The translations under genes were made by a program, and so were the position numbers. A stretch of DNA of 64,000 bases from Caballeronia sp. Lep1P3 (lineage in GTDB: Bacteria; Pseudomonadota; Gammaproteobacteria; Burkholderiales; Burkholderiaceae): assembly GCF_022879595.1 (NCBI RefSeq), contig NZ_CP084266.1:930001-994000 (forward strand), given 5' to 3'. Under the pieces are notes generated by a model, which made no database searches, had not been told where the DNA came from, and was given only the letters and a program-made list of their open reading frames with translations. This document shows, piece after piece, positions 8,035-17,500 of the stretch. Position 1 is the first letter of the stretch, and the number at the start of each line of letters is the position of its first letter.

Positions 8035-10239
8035 TCAGAAATCCGTCGTCATCGAAAGAAGAACGGTGCGCGGCGCGCCCTGCGTCAGATATCCGCCGAT
8101 GGTCGAAGCCCAATAAGACTTGTTCGCGACATTCAGCACGCTCGCGCGGAAGGTCGTCGGCTTGCCGAAGACCACCGTCGCATAGCGCGCGCCGAGATCG
8201 AAGCGATCCCAGTGCGGAATCGACAGCGTGTTCGTCACATTCAGATACTGCGATCCAGTGTGAATCCAGCGCGCCGACACCGTGAGGCCGTTCAGCAGCG
8301 GCACGTCGTATTCCGCGTTCAGGTTGAACATGAAGGCCGGCACGCCGATAGGCATGTCGCCGTCCGTCGCAGTACTCCCCGTGTCGAGCTGAGATCCGTG
8401 GATGTACGTCGCGCCCGCGATCAGGCGCACGCCGCGCACCGGCTCGCCGTACACCGACGCCTCCACGCCGCGATGCCGCTCGCGCCCGTTATCGACGAAA
8501 AAGCCCGCCGCGTTCGTGTACGTCAGCGGCTTCTCGATCTGGAACAGCGCAAGCGACGCGCCGTATTTGCCGTTGTCGTATTTCGCGCCGACTTCGTATT
8601 GCTTCGACTTCTCGGGCGGCAGTTGCTCGCCGAAATTGACGGCCGTGTTCGGCGCGGAATCGCCGATGGTCAGCGCCTCGCTGCGGTTCGCAAAGAACGC
8701 CACGTTCTGCCACGGCTTCACGACGAGTCCGAAGAGCGGCGTGGTGATGGAATCGTTATAGGTGCGCGTCGGCTGGCCGGTGTAATCGAACGTGTCGGCG
8801 TGCAATTCCTGATAGCGCGCGCCGACCGTGAACAACACGCGATCGTTCAGGAAGCCTAATGTGTCCGACACGGATGCGCTTCTCAGCAGATTGAGCGCCG
8901 TGGTCTGCGGATCGCCGAGATTGCCGCCGGAGAACGTGGTCGCCGGATACGGGACCTGCGGCGTCGCATAGAGACTCGTCGGGAAGGAGCCGGAAAGCGT
9001 GTACGCCGACTGCGAATCGATGCGCACGATAGACGCCCCCGCCGTCACGAAATGCGAAACCGGACCGGTGTTGAAATGGCCGCGCACGCCTGCCTCGGCC
9101 GAACTTCCGTCTTCCTGATGCGGCACGCCGAGACGCGAGCCGGTGGTGCCCGCGTTGCCGACCGTCGGGGACGAATATTCGCCATGCTCGTTCGTGTGGC
9201 GCACGCCGCCCGTCACGTAGGCGGTCCAGCCCGGCAGAAAGTCGTATTCCGCGCGCAGGATGCCGACCGTATCCTCGATGGAACTGAAGCTCCACGTTTG
9301 CGCGTAGTTGTACGTGGCCGAGGGCGTCGCCGGAATGAAATCGCCGCTCACGTTGACGGTCGGGCGGCCACCGTTCACGCGCTCGCGCTGATACAGGAAG
9401 TCGCCGTAGAGACGCAGCTTGTCGCCGCGCCAGTCGAGCGAAACGGCGGTCGTATTGTCACGGCGATGTTCGCCGTCGATGCTCGTTTCGCCGTCGTGAT
9501 TCGCCTGATTCACGCGAATGCCGAACTGCCCTTCGCTGCCGAAGCGCCGGCCCACGTCCACATGCGCGCCGATCTCGCCCGACGCGGTGCCTTCCAGCGT
9601 CACGCGCGTGAGCGGCTTGTCGTCGGCCCGCTTCAACTGCAGGTTCAGACCGCCGCCGACCGCCGAGCCACCCGGCGACGCGCCGTTCAGAAACGCATTC
9701 GCGCCCTTGAACACATCGACGCGCTCGAGCGCATCGGTCGCGACGAGCTGACGCGGCGTGATGCCGTAGAGACCGTGGAGCGAAACGTCGTCGCCCTGCA
9801 ACTGGAATCCGCGAATGATGTACGTCTCCGCGAAGTTGCCGAAGCCGTAGGCGGTCCGCACGGCCGGATCGTTCGCGAGCACGTCGCCGATCGTGCGCGC
9901 CTGCTGATCCTCCATCAGCTTCGACGTGTAGGTGGTCATGCTGAACGGCACGTCGATGTTGCGCTGCTGGCCGAGCACGCCGAAGTCCGCGCCGCGCGCC
10001 ACCTGGCCGCCCGCGAACGTCGGCGCAAGCTCGCCCGGCAACGGCTCCTTCGACGCCTGCACCTTGACGGCCGGAAGCGTGCTGTCCGTGTTCGGGCTGG
10101 CGCTGGCCGCGTCGGGGCCGGCGGACTGAGCGTGCGCGGCGATGGAGAAGGCGGCGGCAATTGCCGCGACGATAGCGGCGCGAGGCGCGAGCGCCTTCGC
10201 AGGCGCGGCCTGCAAGGGATGCGAACGATGGGCGGGCAT
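8035..10239 (-). CDS. TonB-dependent siderophore receptor
   Basis: 734 aa from the ATG at 10239, which places a classical signal peptide at the N-terminus (PRAAIVAAIAAAFSIAAHAQ); an in-frame TTG at 10299 would add 20 unlikely residues. Plug domain at about 60-190: VPFSMTTYTSKLMEDQQART, the TonB plug pattern ANDPAVRTAYGFGNFAETYI followed by IRGFQ, and ERVDVFKGANAFLNG with GGGLNLQLKRA. A ~22-strand barrel follows, ending in VLLSMTTDF with the C-terminal Phe typical of outer-membrane barrels. It resembles FhuA/FpvA-class ferric-siderophore receptors (TIGR01783 type). The ligand cannot be deduced because no siderophore synthesis gene is nearby. A Fur-like box lies upstream. Confidence 0.93.
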   Translation of the reverse strand: MPAHRSHPLQAAPAKALAPRAAIVAAIAAAFSIAAHAQSAGPDAASASPNTDSTLPAVKVQASKEPLPGELAPTFAGGQVARGADFGVLGQQRNIDVPFSMTTYTSKLMEDQQARTIGDVLANDPAVRTAYGFGNFAETYIIRGFQLQGDDVSLHGLYGITPRQLVATDALERVDVFKGANAFLNGASPGGSAVGGGLNLQLKRADDKPLTRVTLEGTASGEIGAHVDVGRRFGSEGQFGIRVNQANHDGETSIDGEHRRDNTTAVSLDWRGDKLRLYGDFLYQRERVNGGRPTVNVSGDFIPATPSATYNYAQTWSFSSIEDTVGILRAEYDFLPGWTAYVTGGVRHTNEHGEYSSPTVGNAGTTGSRLGVPHQEDGSSAEAGVRGHFNTGPVSHFVTAGASIVRIDSQSAYTLSGSFPTSLYATPQVPYPATTFSGGNLGDPQTTALNLLRSASVSDTLGFLNDRVLFTVGARYQELHADTFDYTGQPTRTYNDSITTPLFGLVVKPWQNVAFFANRSEALTIGDSAPNTAVNFGEQLPPEKSKQYEVGAKYDNGKYGASLALFQIEKPLTYTNAAGFFVDNGRERHRGVEASVYGEPVRGVRLIAGATYIHGSQLDTGSTATDGDMPIGVPAFMFNLNAEYDVPLLNGLTVSARWIHTGSQYLNVTNTLSIPHWDRFDLGARYATVVFGKPTTFRASVLNVANKSYWASTIGGYLTQGAPRTVLLSMTTDF

Positions 10240-10381
10240 GAATCGGGGAGAGTCGGTGATGGTCGATGCGGTCTGGTTCTCCGTCCGGCGCCGAGGCAAT
10301 TGGGCGCATCCGGGCGGCGTTTCCGGTCGCTGCCGCCGCGCAAAACGCAGCGCACGACCGTTAGCGAGCGATTCTAGCGTA

Positions 10382-10400
10382 AATGCGAGTCGTTATCATT
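10382..10400. promoter_or_regulatory. Fur-like box between the TonB receptor and the sterol-desaturase gene
   Basis: The 19-base site AATGCGAGTCGTTATCATT matches the common Burkholderia/Pseudomonas Fur-box form AATGCGAATnATTATCATT at nearly all positions. It lies 143 bases upstream of the receptor start on the minus strand, where iron repression of a siderophore receptor is expected. It is also 172 bases upstream of the plus-strand gene at 10573. Confidence 0.75.
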
Positions 10401-10572
10401 CAAGAATGCGACGCTTTGCGAATACGCAACGTTTTGCGCAAGAGCCGCGCGTTCTGCGAACCGCGTTCGACGGCACGCGCTGATGGCGACATCGCATGAA
10501 ACAAGTTGCGCGTGGTTTTTAACGCGGCGGATGGCTACATTGGGCACATCGCAAATCAACGATGAGCCAATC

Positions 10573-11484
10573 ATGGAACTGATCGAAAAGGTATCGATGT
10601 ACGTGCTGTTCGTCGTGCTCGCGGCGTCGATGGCCGAAGCATTCGTCCTGCATCGCCAATACAAGGGAACCGGCAAGGCGTTCGACTGGCACGAAGTCTG
10701 GATCTCGCTCGCCGATCTCGTCGGCCGCAAGCTGCTTGCGTTTCTGCCGCTCTCCATCGCCACGCCGGTGTTTGCTTTCGCGTGGGAGCATCGCGTCCAC
10801 ACGGTGACGAGCAATACGCTGCTCACCGTGCTGCTGCTCTTCGTCGGCATGGAGTTCTGCTACTACTGGTATCACCGCGCATCGCACACCATCCGGTTTT
10901 TCTGGGCGACGCATGCGGTCCATCATTCGCCGAACCAGTTGACGCTTTCGTCGGCGTATCGCCTCGGCTGGACGACGAAAATCGCGGGCGCGGCGATGTT
11001 TTTCACGCCGATCGTCTGGCTCGGCATCAAGCCCGAAGTGGTGCTCGCCGCGCTGTCCATCAACCTGCTCTACCAGTTCTGGCTGCACGCCACCTGGATT
11101 CCGAAGCTCGGCTGGCTCGAGTACGTGTTCAACACGCCTTCGGCGCACCGCGTGCATCACGCATCGAACGCCGCTTATCTGGATGCGAACTTCGGCGGCG
11201 TGCTGATCGTCTTCGATCGTCTCTTCGGCACGTATGTCGAGGAACGCGCCGACGAACCGTGCCGCTACGGCCTGACGACGCCGACGACATCGCGCAATCC
11301 GCTCGTCGTCGAGATGGAACACTGGGTGAGTCTCGCGCGGGATGTCGTGAACGCGAAAAGCGTGACCAATGCGGTCGGCTTCCTGCTGCGACCGCCGGGC
11401 TGGCTCCCCGACGGCGAAGGAGAAACCACGGAAGCATTGCAGAAGCGCGCGAAGCGCCGCGCTGACGCGATGGAAGCGTCGTAA
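10573..11484 (+). CDS. Sterol desaturase / fatty acid hydroxylase family di-iron membrane protein
   Basis: 303 aa from the ATG at 10573; earlier in-frame starts give a tail without family character. The His-box pattern of this superfamily is clear: HRASH at about residue 101, HAVHHSP at about 115, and HRVHHASN at about 193. Hydrophobic segments flank the boxes (VLFVVLAASMAEAFVL, LLAFLPLSIATPVFAF, LLTVLLLFVGMEFCYYWY, IAGAAMFFTPIVWLG). These enzymes use a di-iron centre and O2 to hydroxylate or desaturate lipids at the inner membrane. The substrate is unknown. It is transcribed away from the siderophore receptor and ends in a strong terminator. Confidence 0.9.
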   Translation: MELIEKVSMYVLFVVLAASMAEAFVLHRQYKGTGKAFDWHEVWISLADLVGRKLLAFLPLSIATPVFAFAWEHRVHTVTSNTLLTVLLLFVGMEFCYYWYHRASHTIRFFWATHAVHHSPNQLTLSSAYRLGWTTKIAGAAMFFTPIVWLGIKPEVVLAALSINLLYQFWLHATWIPKLGWLEYVFNTPSAHRVHHASNAAYLDANFGGVLIVFDRLFGTYVEERADEPCRYGLTTPTTSRNPLVVEMEHWVSLARDVVNAKSVTNAVGFLLRPPGWLPDGEGETTEALQKRAKRRADAMEAS

Positions 11485-11500
11485 TACAAGGGGTTTGAAG

Positions 11501-11534
11501 AGGAAGGCGGGTCTTCCGATCCGCCTTCCTGTTT
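11501..11534 (+). terminator. Terminator of the sterol-desaturase-family gene
   Basis: Perfect 10-bp stem AGGAAGGCGG (11501-11510) / CCGCCTTCCT (11521-11530) with a 10-nt loop and a short GTTT tail. It lies 17 bases after the stop at 11484 and just before the convergent small gene ending at 11540. Confidence 0.75.
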
Positions 11535-11539
11535 GGCTA

Positions 11540-11731
11540 TCAGAAGGTGACCGTCTGATTGATGATTTGCTGACCGTTGACGGTGATAACCGACGTTGCC
11601 GTTCCGGTTTGCGTAACGGTGGGCGCGGACGGCGTGATCGCGCCGCCGGACGGGAAGCCGGTGCTGCCGGCTTTCGTGGCGCCGCCCGCGATATGCGCGC
11701 AATCCAGCGTGTTTCGTTCGATTCGGTGCAT
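11540..11731 (-). CDS. 63-aa peptide with double-glycine-like leader (candidate secreted peptide)
   Basis: Start at 11731 is supported by GAGGA 11 bases upstream. The first 17 residues, MHRIERNTLDCAHIAGG, look like a double-glycine leader (L-D-x-x-x-I-x-G-G, as in colicin V-type precursors). The remaining 46 residues are small and polar, with no Lys or Arg after position 20 and many Gly, Ser, Thr and Ala, ending in VNGQQIINQTVTF. No peptidase-containing ABC transporter is visible nearby, so export by the C39 route is inference only. An alternative is a small surface-exposed or structural peptide. A longer in-frame start at 11866 gives a tail without such character. Confidence 0.5.
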   Translation of the reverse strand: MHRIERNTLDCAHIAGGATKAGSTGFPSGGAITPSAPTVTQTGTATSVITVNGQQIINQTVTF

Positions 11732-11781
11732 TGTGGAAGTCCTCTTTTCGATGAGTTCGGGCCATGTGGCCACGCAGCGCA

Positions 11782-11805
11782 CGAGACGCAAAAAATCACG
11801 TCTCG
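11782..11805. promoter_or_regulatory. 7-bp inverted repeat upstream of the 63-aa peptide gene
   Basis: CGAGACG (11782-11788) and CGTCTCG (11799-11805) form a perfect inverted repeat with a 10-base AT-rich spacer, starting 51 bases upstream of the peptide start. It could be an operator or a hairpin in the leader. The rest of the ~300-base stretch 11732-12040 shows no gene. Confidence 0.3.
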
Positions 11806-12039
11806 CGCTTGTTTCCCGCTCCACTGGCCGCGCGCCCAAAACGCGAGCCCGAGCGATCTCCATCATAAGTCGCGGGCGTATCGCACATCTTCGTCAAATG
11901 TCCTAAATATACTTTCCCGTAAGCACCGATCAGGCGAGTTCTGGCGGCGATTCGGGCAAAGCGTCTGCTGCCGCGCATCGTTACAGTCGGAGAGCGCGCC
12001 GCGCGATGCGCCGGGTCGAGGCAGCGCTTTTCAGCGGTT

Positions 12040-12400
12040 CAGAGTCCCACTGCCATCGCGCGTCGGGGCTATTGGTGGTGCATTTGCTCGTCAACGGCAT
12101 CCAGCATGAAAGCGAATCATGCACATGACAGCGGGCGGAAGCGACGAACAAGTATTCGTGGCCGTATGCAACGAAGGCGATCCGATTCCCGAGCGCGCGA
12201 TGCGCGCGCTCTTCGATCCGCTCACGCGAACCTGCACGCCGCCGGAAAAGCGCGGCGCGGCGGCCGGGCTTGCATATCTGCGAGTGCATCGCCCGGCTTC
12301 AAGGCGTGACGATCGACGTGAAATTCAACACGCGCGACCACGTTCACGGTGACGCTTCCCCGTGCGCCTTTGCCGTCTGCGTAGGAAGACCGCGCAGTGC
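12040..12400 (+). pseudogene. Remnant of a sensor histidine kinase ATPase domain
   Basis: Three short stretches in different frames together spell the C-terminal part of a HATPase_c domain. First, a decayed N-box (VVHLLVNGIQHE, about 12074-12110). Second, VFVAVCNEGDPIPERAMRALFDPLTR (G1/F-box region, open from 12119). Third, after a frameshift near 12265, GLHICECIARLQGVTIDVKFN (G2 region). After another shift near 12345 the ending FTVTLPRA appears. No H-box or sensor part remains. The order matches a real kinase, so this is a fossil rather than chance. It lies convergent to a response-regulator gene, possibly its former partner. Confidence 0.65.
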
Positions 12401-12421
12401 GTCACATCGACGACTGGCGGC

Positions 12422-13054
12422 TCACCCGCAGCGCACGACGCCGCACTGTCCGACGAGCGTCAATACGTTCTTGACGAGGCTGTCGTAGAGCACCTGCGCG
12501 TCGCGAGGGTCCGCGCCGGCTTCGCGAATCACATCCAGCCGATTCTTCTGCTGCCGCATGAGTTCGACGCCGCGGCGGATCATGCGCGCATAGGCATGCG
12601 CCCTGACGTTCGCCGCACAACGCGCGCCCGCGCTGCCGCCCGGCGCGGCGGCCAGTTCGCCGGCAACATCGGCCGCATGGGCGTGGCCGTCGAATGCGGC
12701 AGCCGGCTTCGCGCCCGTCATGCGATCGAGCAGCGCCACCAGATTCGCCGGATCGACGGGCTTGCGCAGCATCGCCACGACAGGCACCGCCGTGCTCCTT
12801 ATCGCGCCGGACATGAGCAGGATCGGCACATCCCACAACTCGGGCAGACTTTTGAGAATTCGAACCATCTCGCGGCCATCCACGAGCGGCATGTTGACGT
12901 CCGACACGATTGCATCGGGCGTGCGGTGCATCGCGGCATGCAGGCCTTCCAGCCCATCGGCGGCTACCGTCACGGCATGGCCGCAATCGGTCAGCAGCGC
13001 TTGCATGGCATCGCGAAGCAAGGGGTCATCGTCGATCAGAAGAACGTGGCTCAT
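12422..13054 (-). CDS. Response regulator with receiver domain and short helical C-terminus
   Basis: 210 aa. Residues 1-118 form a receiver domain: VLLIDDDPLLRDAMQ with the acidic pocket, AIVSDVNMPLVDGREM with the phospho-accepting Asp, ILLMSG with the conserved Ser in the Thr/Ser position, and LRKPVDP with the conserved Lys. The rest (about 120-210) is Ala-rich and helical with no DNA-binding domain recognised, so the output may be protein contact only. It is next to a dead histidine-kinase fragment and a CheB-type gene, suggesting a broken or rewired two-component module. Confidence 0.85.
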   Translation of the reverse strand: MSHVLLIDDDPLLRDAMQALLTDCGHAVTVAADGLEGLHAAMHRTPDAIVSDVNMPLVDGREMVRILKSLPELWDVPILLMSGAIRSTAVPVVAMLRKPVDPANLVALLDRMTGAKPAAAFDGHAHAADVAGELAAAPGGSAGARCAANVRAHAYARMIRRGVELMRQQKNRLDVIREAGADPRDAQVLYDSLVKNVLTLVGQCGVVRCG

Positions 13055-13214
13055 AACGCAAATCCAGGCAGTCGTATCCGGTCAAGCACTGCGCGTTCCT
13101 GTTACGCAAGCGCGGCGTCGACGGATAAAACGACTCTTCGGGCCGCACGCACGCTCGGCCCGCCACGTGAAGATGATCGAGCGACGCGCGGCTTGTCCCG
13201 CGCATCGGATGCTT

Positions 13215-14204
13215 TCAGGGCAGCGGCGCCTGCAACGCCGCGCGCAGGATGTCGGCGAGCTTTTCGTTCTCGTCGATGCGCGTCTGCTCCCGCGCCACCT
13301 CGTCGCTGCTGCCGGCGCGCTGCGCCCAGCGTTGCCGCTCGCGCGCGAAGATGATGCGCTCGTGGACCGCGCGAATCGCCGCCCAGATCGTATCCTCGGT
13401 GCTCTTCGCGCTGCCCTCTTCGAGCGACAGGCTCGAGAACGCATGCCCCGTGTGGCAGCGATAGCGCACGGGATGTTCGTCGTGCAGCCGCCAGAGCACG
13501 CCGCTGCATTGGGGACACGTAAGCGCGGAGCGCTCGCCGATCTGATCCAGTTCCTGCGGCTCGGCCACGCCTTTTTCCGCGATGCGCGCCTCTATGTCGA
13601 GATCCGTTCGGATTGTCACCGTCGCCTCCTCGCGTCGCTGCGCCCCGTTCACGGCTGATTGAATCGCGTGTGCGAGCTGTTCCGGTCTCGCGATCGCATC
13701 TGCCCGCGTGGCGACCAATGCGCTGTGCGGCATCGATGGCGCCTCGCACTCGGCGGGGTCCTGGACGATGCAATAGCCGCCGCGCGCCTGCACTGCGGCA
13801 AGTCCGGCCGATCCGTCGTCGAGATCGCCGCTCAACACCACGCCGGCCACCCGCGGCCCGTACTCGATCGCGGCGGACCGGAACAGCGGGTCGGCCGCAG
13901 GCCTCGCGAAATTTTCCGTCGCGGAATCCAGCAAGCACAGCGCGCCGCCGCGCAGTACCATGTGACGGTCCGGCGGCGCCACGTATATCTGGCCGCTTTT
14001 CAGCCGTTCGCCGTGCTTCGGGTGACACGCGGGCAGCTTGCCCCATCGCGAAAGCATCTCCGGCAGAACGCTGGGATGCCGTCCGATATGCACCACGATG
14101 CACACGGCAGCGGGCAGATCCGCCGGAAGCGCCGCAACGAGCGTTCTCAGAACCGGGATTGCGCCGCGCGATGCCGCGATGACTACGACGTGTCGATGGC
14201 CCAT
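13215..14204 (-). CDS. CheB-type methylesterase domain protein with C-terminal zinc-ribbon-like tail
   Basis: 329 aa from the ATG at 14204, supported by GGAGGG seven bases upstream; an in-frame start at 14435 would run through the divergent small gene. Residues 1-185 are a CheB catalytic domain: VVVIAASRGAIPVLRTLV (serine site S-x-G), VVHIGRHPSVLPEML (His), KSGQIYVAPPDRHMVL and GVVLSGDLDDGSAGLAAVQ (Asp). There is no N-terminal receiver domain, unlike chemotaxis CheB. The C-terminal part has CPQCSGVLW and RYRCHTGHAF, a C-x2-C...C-x2-G-H pattern likely to bind zinc, followed by a helical end. Such proteins occur outside chemotaxis clusters and may act on the neighbouring hybrid kinase. Confidence 0.85.
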   Translation of the reverse strand: MGHRHVVVIAASRGAIPVLRTLVAALPADLPAAVCIVVHIGRHPSVLPEMLSRWGKLPACHPKHGERLKSGQIYVAPPDRHMVLRGGALCLLDSATENFARPAADPLFRSAAIEYGPRVAGVVLSGDLDDGSAGLAAVQARGGYCIVQDPAECEAPSMPHSALVATRADAIARPEQLAHAIQSAVNGAQRREEATVTIRTDLDIEARIAEKGVAEPQELDQIGERSALTCPQCSGVLWRLHDEHPVRYRCHTGHAFSSLSLEEGSAKSTEDTIWAAIRAVHERIIFARERQRWAQRAGSSDEVAREQTRIDENEKLADILRAALQAPLP

Positions 14205-14269
14205 AAACCCTCCTGCGGTGATTGCAGCAATTCGCGAACCATCGCGCCACGAAAAGCAGGCGCCCCACC

Positions 14270-14503
14270 GTGACGACCCTTGAAGAAGAGCTCGCAAGAC
14301 TGCACCAAGCGGACAGGCATATCGACGAAGCCAACAAGCGCATCGCGTCACAGCGAAAATTCGTGGCCTCGATGAGCGGCAGCGAAGCAGAAAGGGCGAG
14401 CGCGGAAGACCTGCTGACGACGATGTGCGCGACACTGGACCAGTTCAACCGGCACCGGGAGGAAATCCTCGACACTATCCGACGGCTTCGGCACCCGATC
14501 TGA
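14270..14503 (+). CDS. Small coiled-coil protein, function unknown
   Basis: 77 aa from the GTG at 14270 (VTTLEEELARLHQADRHIDE). An in-frame ATG at 14222 is possible but adds residues without character. It is fully helical and charged with heptad-like Leu/Ile spacing (LEEELARLHQADRHIDEANKRI, LTTMCATLDQFNRHREEILD). It is divergent from the CheB-type gene, 65 bases away, and ends before the large hybrid kinase (convergent). No family is recognised. It may be a small partner of the signalling proteins around it. Confidence 0.6.
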   Translation: MTTLEEELARLHQADRHIDEANKRIASQRKFVASMSGSEAERASAEDLLTTMCATLDQFNRHREEILDTIRRLRHPI

Positions 14504-14580
14504 CGAACGGCTGGCGGGTCCTGCGGCGAGCCGGCAAGCGCGTCAGTCCCAGTGAAAGCATAGGCGCTGCTCGCGCGCGC

Positions 14581-17500
14581 TCATTGCTCCGCCGCCGGCG
14601 AACCGCTTCGCCCCGCGAGCGCGGCCAGCGTCTCGAGCAACTGGCCGAATTCGAGCGGCTTGGGCAGATGCGCGTCGAAGCCCGCGTCTTTCGCCGCCTG
14701 CACGTCTTCCTCGCGGCTGTGTCCGGTGAAGGCGACCGCCGCGACGCTCGCCCAGCGCGGGTCGGCGCGCATGCGCTTCATCAGCTCGTAGCCGTCCATG
14801 CCGGGCAGCGAGATGTCCGACAGCACGATGTCGATCGTCTGGTCCGGTCCGACTTCCAGCGCTTCCGGCCCCGTCGTCGCCGCGACGACGGACGCGCCTT
14901 CCAGTTCCAGCAGCGTGCCGAGCGAGGCAGCCGCCTGCCGGTCGTCCTCGACAAGGAGAATGCGCAGGCCCGCGATCGCGCGGCCCGATCCAGCCTGGCG
15001 CTTGTCCACGGCATGCTCGTCGATGGCCCTGGGGAGCCAGACACTCAGCGCCGTGCCGTGACCGAGACCGCCCGAATGCGCGCTCACGCGTCCGCCCTGC
15101 ATCTCGACAAGCTGCTTGACGAGCGCGAGACCGATGCCGAGACCGGTGCGTGACCGGTCGGGCGCGCCCTGGCGGAACATGTCGAAGATGAACGGCAACG
15201 TGCCGCTGTCGATGCCCTGCCCGCTGTCCACGACATCGATGCGATGCATGCGCCCTTCCTGCGTGAGCCGAAGCTCGATACGCCCCCCCGAGTCGGTGAA
15301 CTTGAGCGCGTTGGACACGAGATTCCAGATGATCTGTTCGCAGCGCGTCGCATCGGCGAGCACGATGGCCGGCCGCGTCGGAAAATCGGTGACGAGCGTG
15401 ACGCCGCGCGAATGCGCGTCCTGCTCGACGGTGTCCGCCACGCTCGAAAGCACCTGGGTCAGGTCGAGGCGGGTCAGCTTGAGGGACAGCTTGCCCGTCT
15501 GGACACGCGACCAGTCGAGCAGGTCGTCGATGATCTGCGCCTGGCTGCGGATTGCCTGCCGGATCCACCACGACGCATCCCGCACGGCCTGTATGTCGCG
15601 CGTTTCGGGCAGGCGCGGAAGAATCTCCGCCTTCACGCCGATCAGATTGAGCGGGTGCTTGAGTTCGTGCGACAACACCGCGATGAATTCGTCCTTGAGC
15701 TGGCTCGAACTCAGCGCCTGCTCGCGCGCCGCCTGCTCCTTCGCGAGCGCTTCCTGACTGGCTTCTTCGTGCAGCTTGCGCCCGGTCAGATCGCGCGCGA
15801 TTTTTGCGAAGCCGGTGAAGGATGCGTCCTGAATCGGCGTGACGACGCCGCTGCAATAGATGCGCCGCCCGTCTTTCGTCCGGTGCCAGCGCTCGTCGTC
15901 GGCGCGGCCTTCCTTCGCCGCGGTGCTGCGCTCGTGCGCCGGGACCATCGCCTGACGGTCGTTCTGTTCGTAGATGAACTCGATGTCGCGGCCAAGCACT
16001 TCCGCTTCGCGATAGCCGAAGATGTCCTCGGCCCCCGCGTTCCAGCTCACGACGGTGCCCGTGCTATCGAAAATAATGATCGCGTAGTCTTTCGTGGACT
16101 GCGCGACGAGCCGCAGCCGCTGCTCGTTGAGCCGCGCCGCTTCCTCGGCCTGATGGCGCGCGGTGACGTCGATGAGCGTGATGACCGCGCCGTCGATGTG
16201 ATCGTCCGCCGTGCGGTACGGCAGAAGCCGCATCAGATACCAGCGGCCCGCTTCGCTCTCGATCTCCCGCTCGGTCAGCTTCAGCGACTGGAACGACTGC
16301 CGCACGTCGTCTCCGAGCGACGGATAGCGCAGCGAATGGCGAATATCGAAGAGCGAGCGGCCGAGATCGGTGTCGATCAGCTTGAAGATGGCCGTCGCGC
16401 TCGGCGTGAAGCGCTTCACGCGGATTTCCTTGTCCACGAACACGGTCGCGATCTCGCTCGACGCGATGATATTGTGCAGGTCGTCGTTCGCCTTGGCCGT
16501 ATCCTCGATGCGCGCCTGCATTTCTGCATTGGCCGTCGTCAGTTCCTCGTTGACGGATTGCAGCTCTTCCTTGCTGCTCTCGAGTTCCTCGGAAGTCGAG
16601 CGCAGTTCCTCGTTGATGGCCTGAAGCTCTTCGTTCGATGCCTTCAGCTCTTCGAGCGAAGTCTCGTACTGCTCGATGACCGTCGCCAGTTGCTCCCGGC
16701 TGTGCTGCAACTCGTGTTCGAGCTGCGCGAGCACGGGGTTCTGGCCGTCCTCCGCGCCGTGATCCTCGGTCATGTGACCGGCGACTTCGTCGAAGACGAT
16801 GAGCAGATATTCGGAATTGGCGACCTGATCGAAAAACGGACGCACGGTCATGTTGATCCACGACACGCGGTCATCGTGCTCCCGTTTCACGCGCCGCGCC
16901 TCGACGCTCGTGCCCGTTTGCAGCGCGCGGAAGATCGCGGTGCGCAGGTCCAGACGCAACTCCGGAAGCACGAGCGCGACGATGTTGCTCGTCGGCTCGC
17001 CGCCGCCGTGCCGCAGGAAGCGGCCCGCGTTGTCCGACAGATGCAGGATGTTCGATTCGCGGTCCACGATCACGCTCGGCGGCGCATAGCTTTCGAGCGC
17101 GCGCTGATGCAGTTCGGAGAACGAGAAGCTGCGCTGCGCGGGCGTGGGCGGCGGCTGCGTGGGCGCGGCGCTCAGGTGCCGCTCGTCGAGTCTGCGCGCG
17201 CTCGCATGAATGAGCGGCGGAAACTCGATGGCCGGTTTCGCGCGATGCCCCACGGCTTTCGCGCGGTAAATGCGGAACTTCTTGTCGACGATGACGAAGA
17301 GGTCGTCGGCGGCATCGGCGGATTCGGCGGTGCCGAGAAAAAGATAGCCGCCCGGACGCAGCGCGAAGTGGAAAAGTTCGAGAATCTGCCGCTGCACGCC
17401 GCGCTCCAGATAAATGAGCACGTTGCGGCACGAAATCAGATCGAGGTGCGAAAAAGGCGGATCGCGCATGAGGCTGTGCGCGGCGAACAGGATGCGCTCG

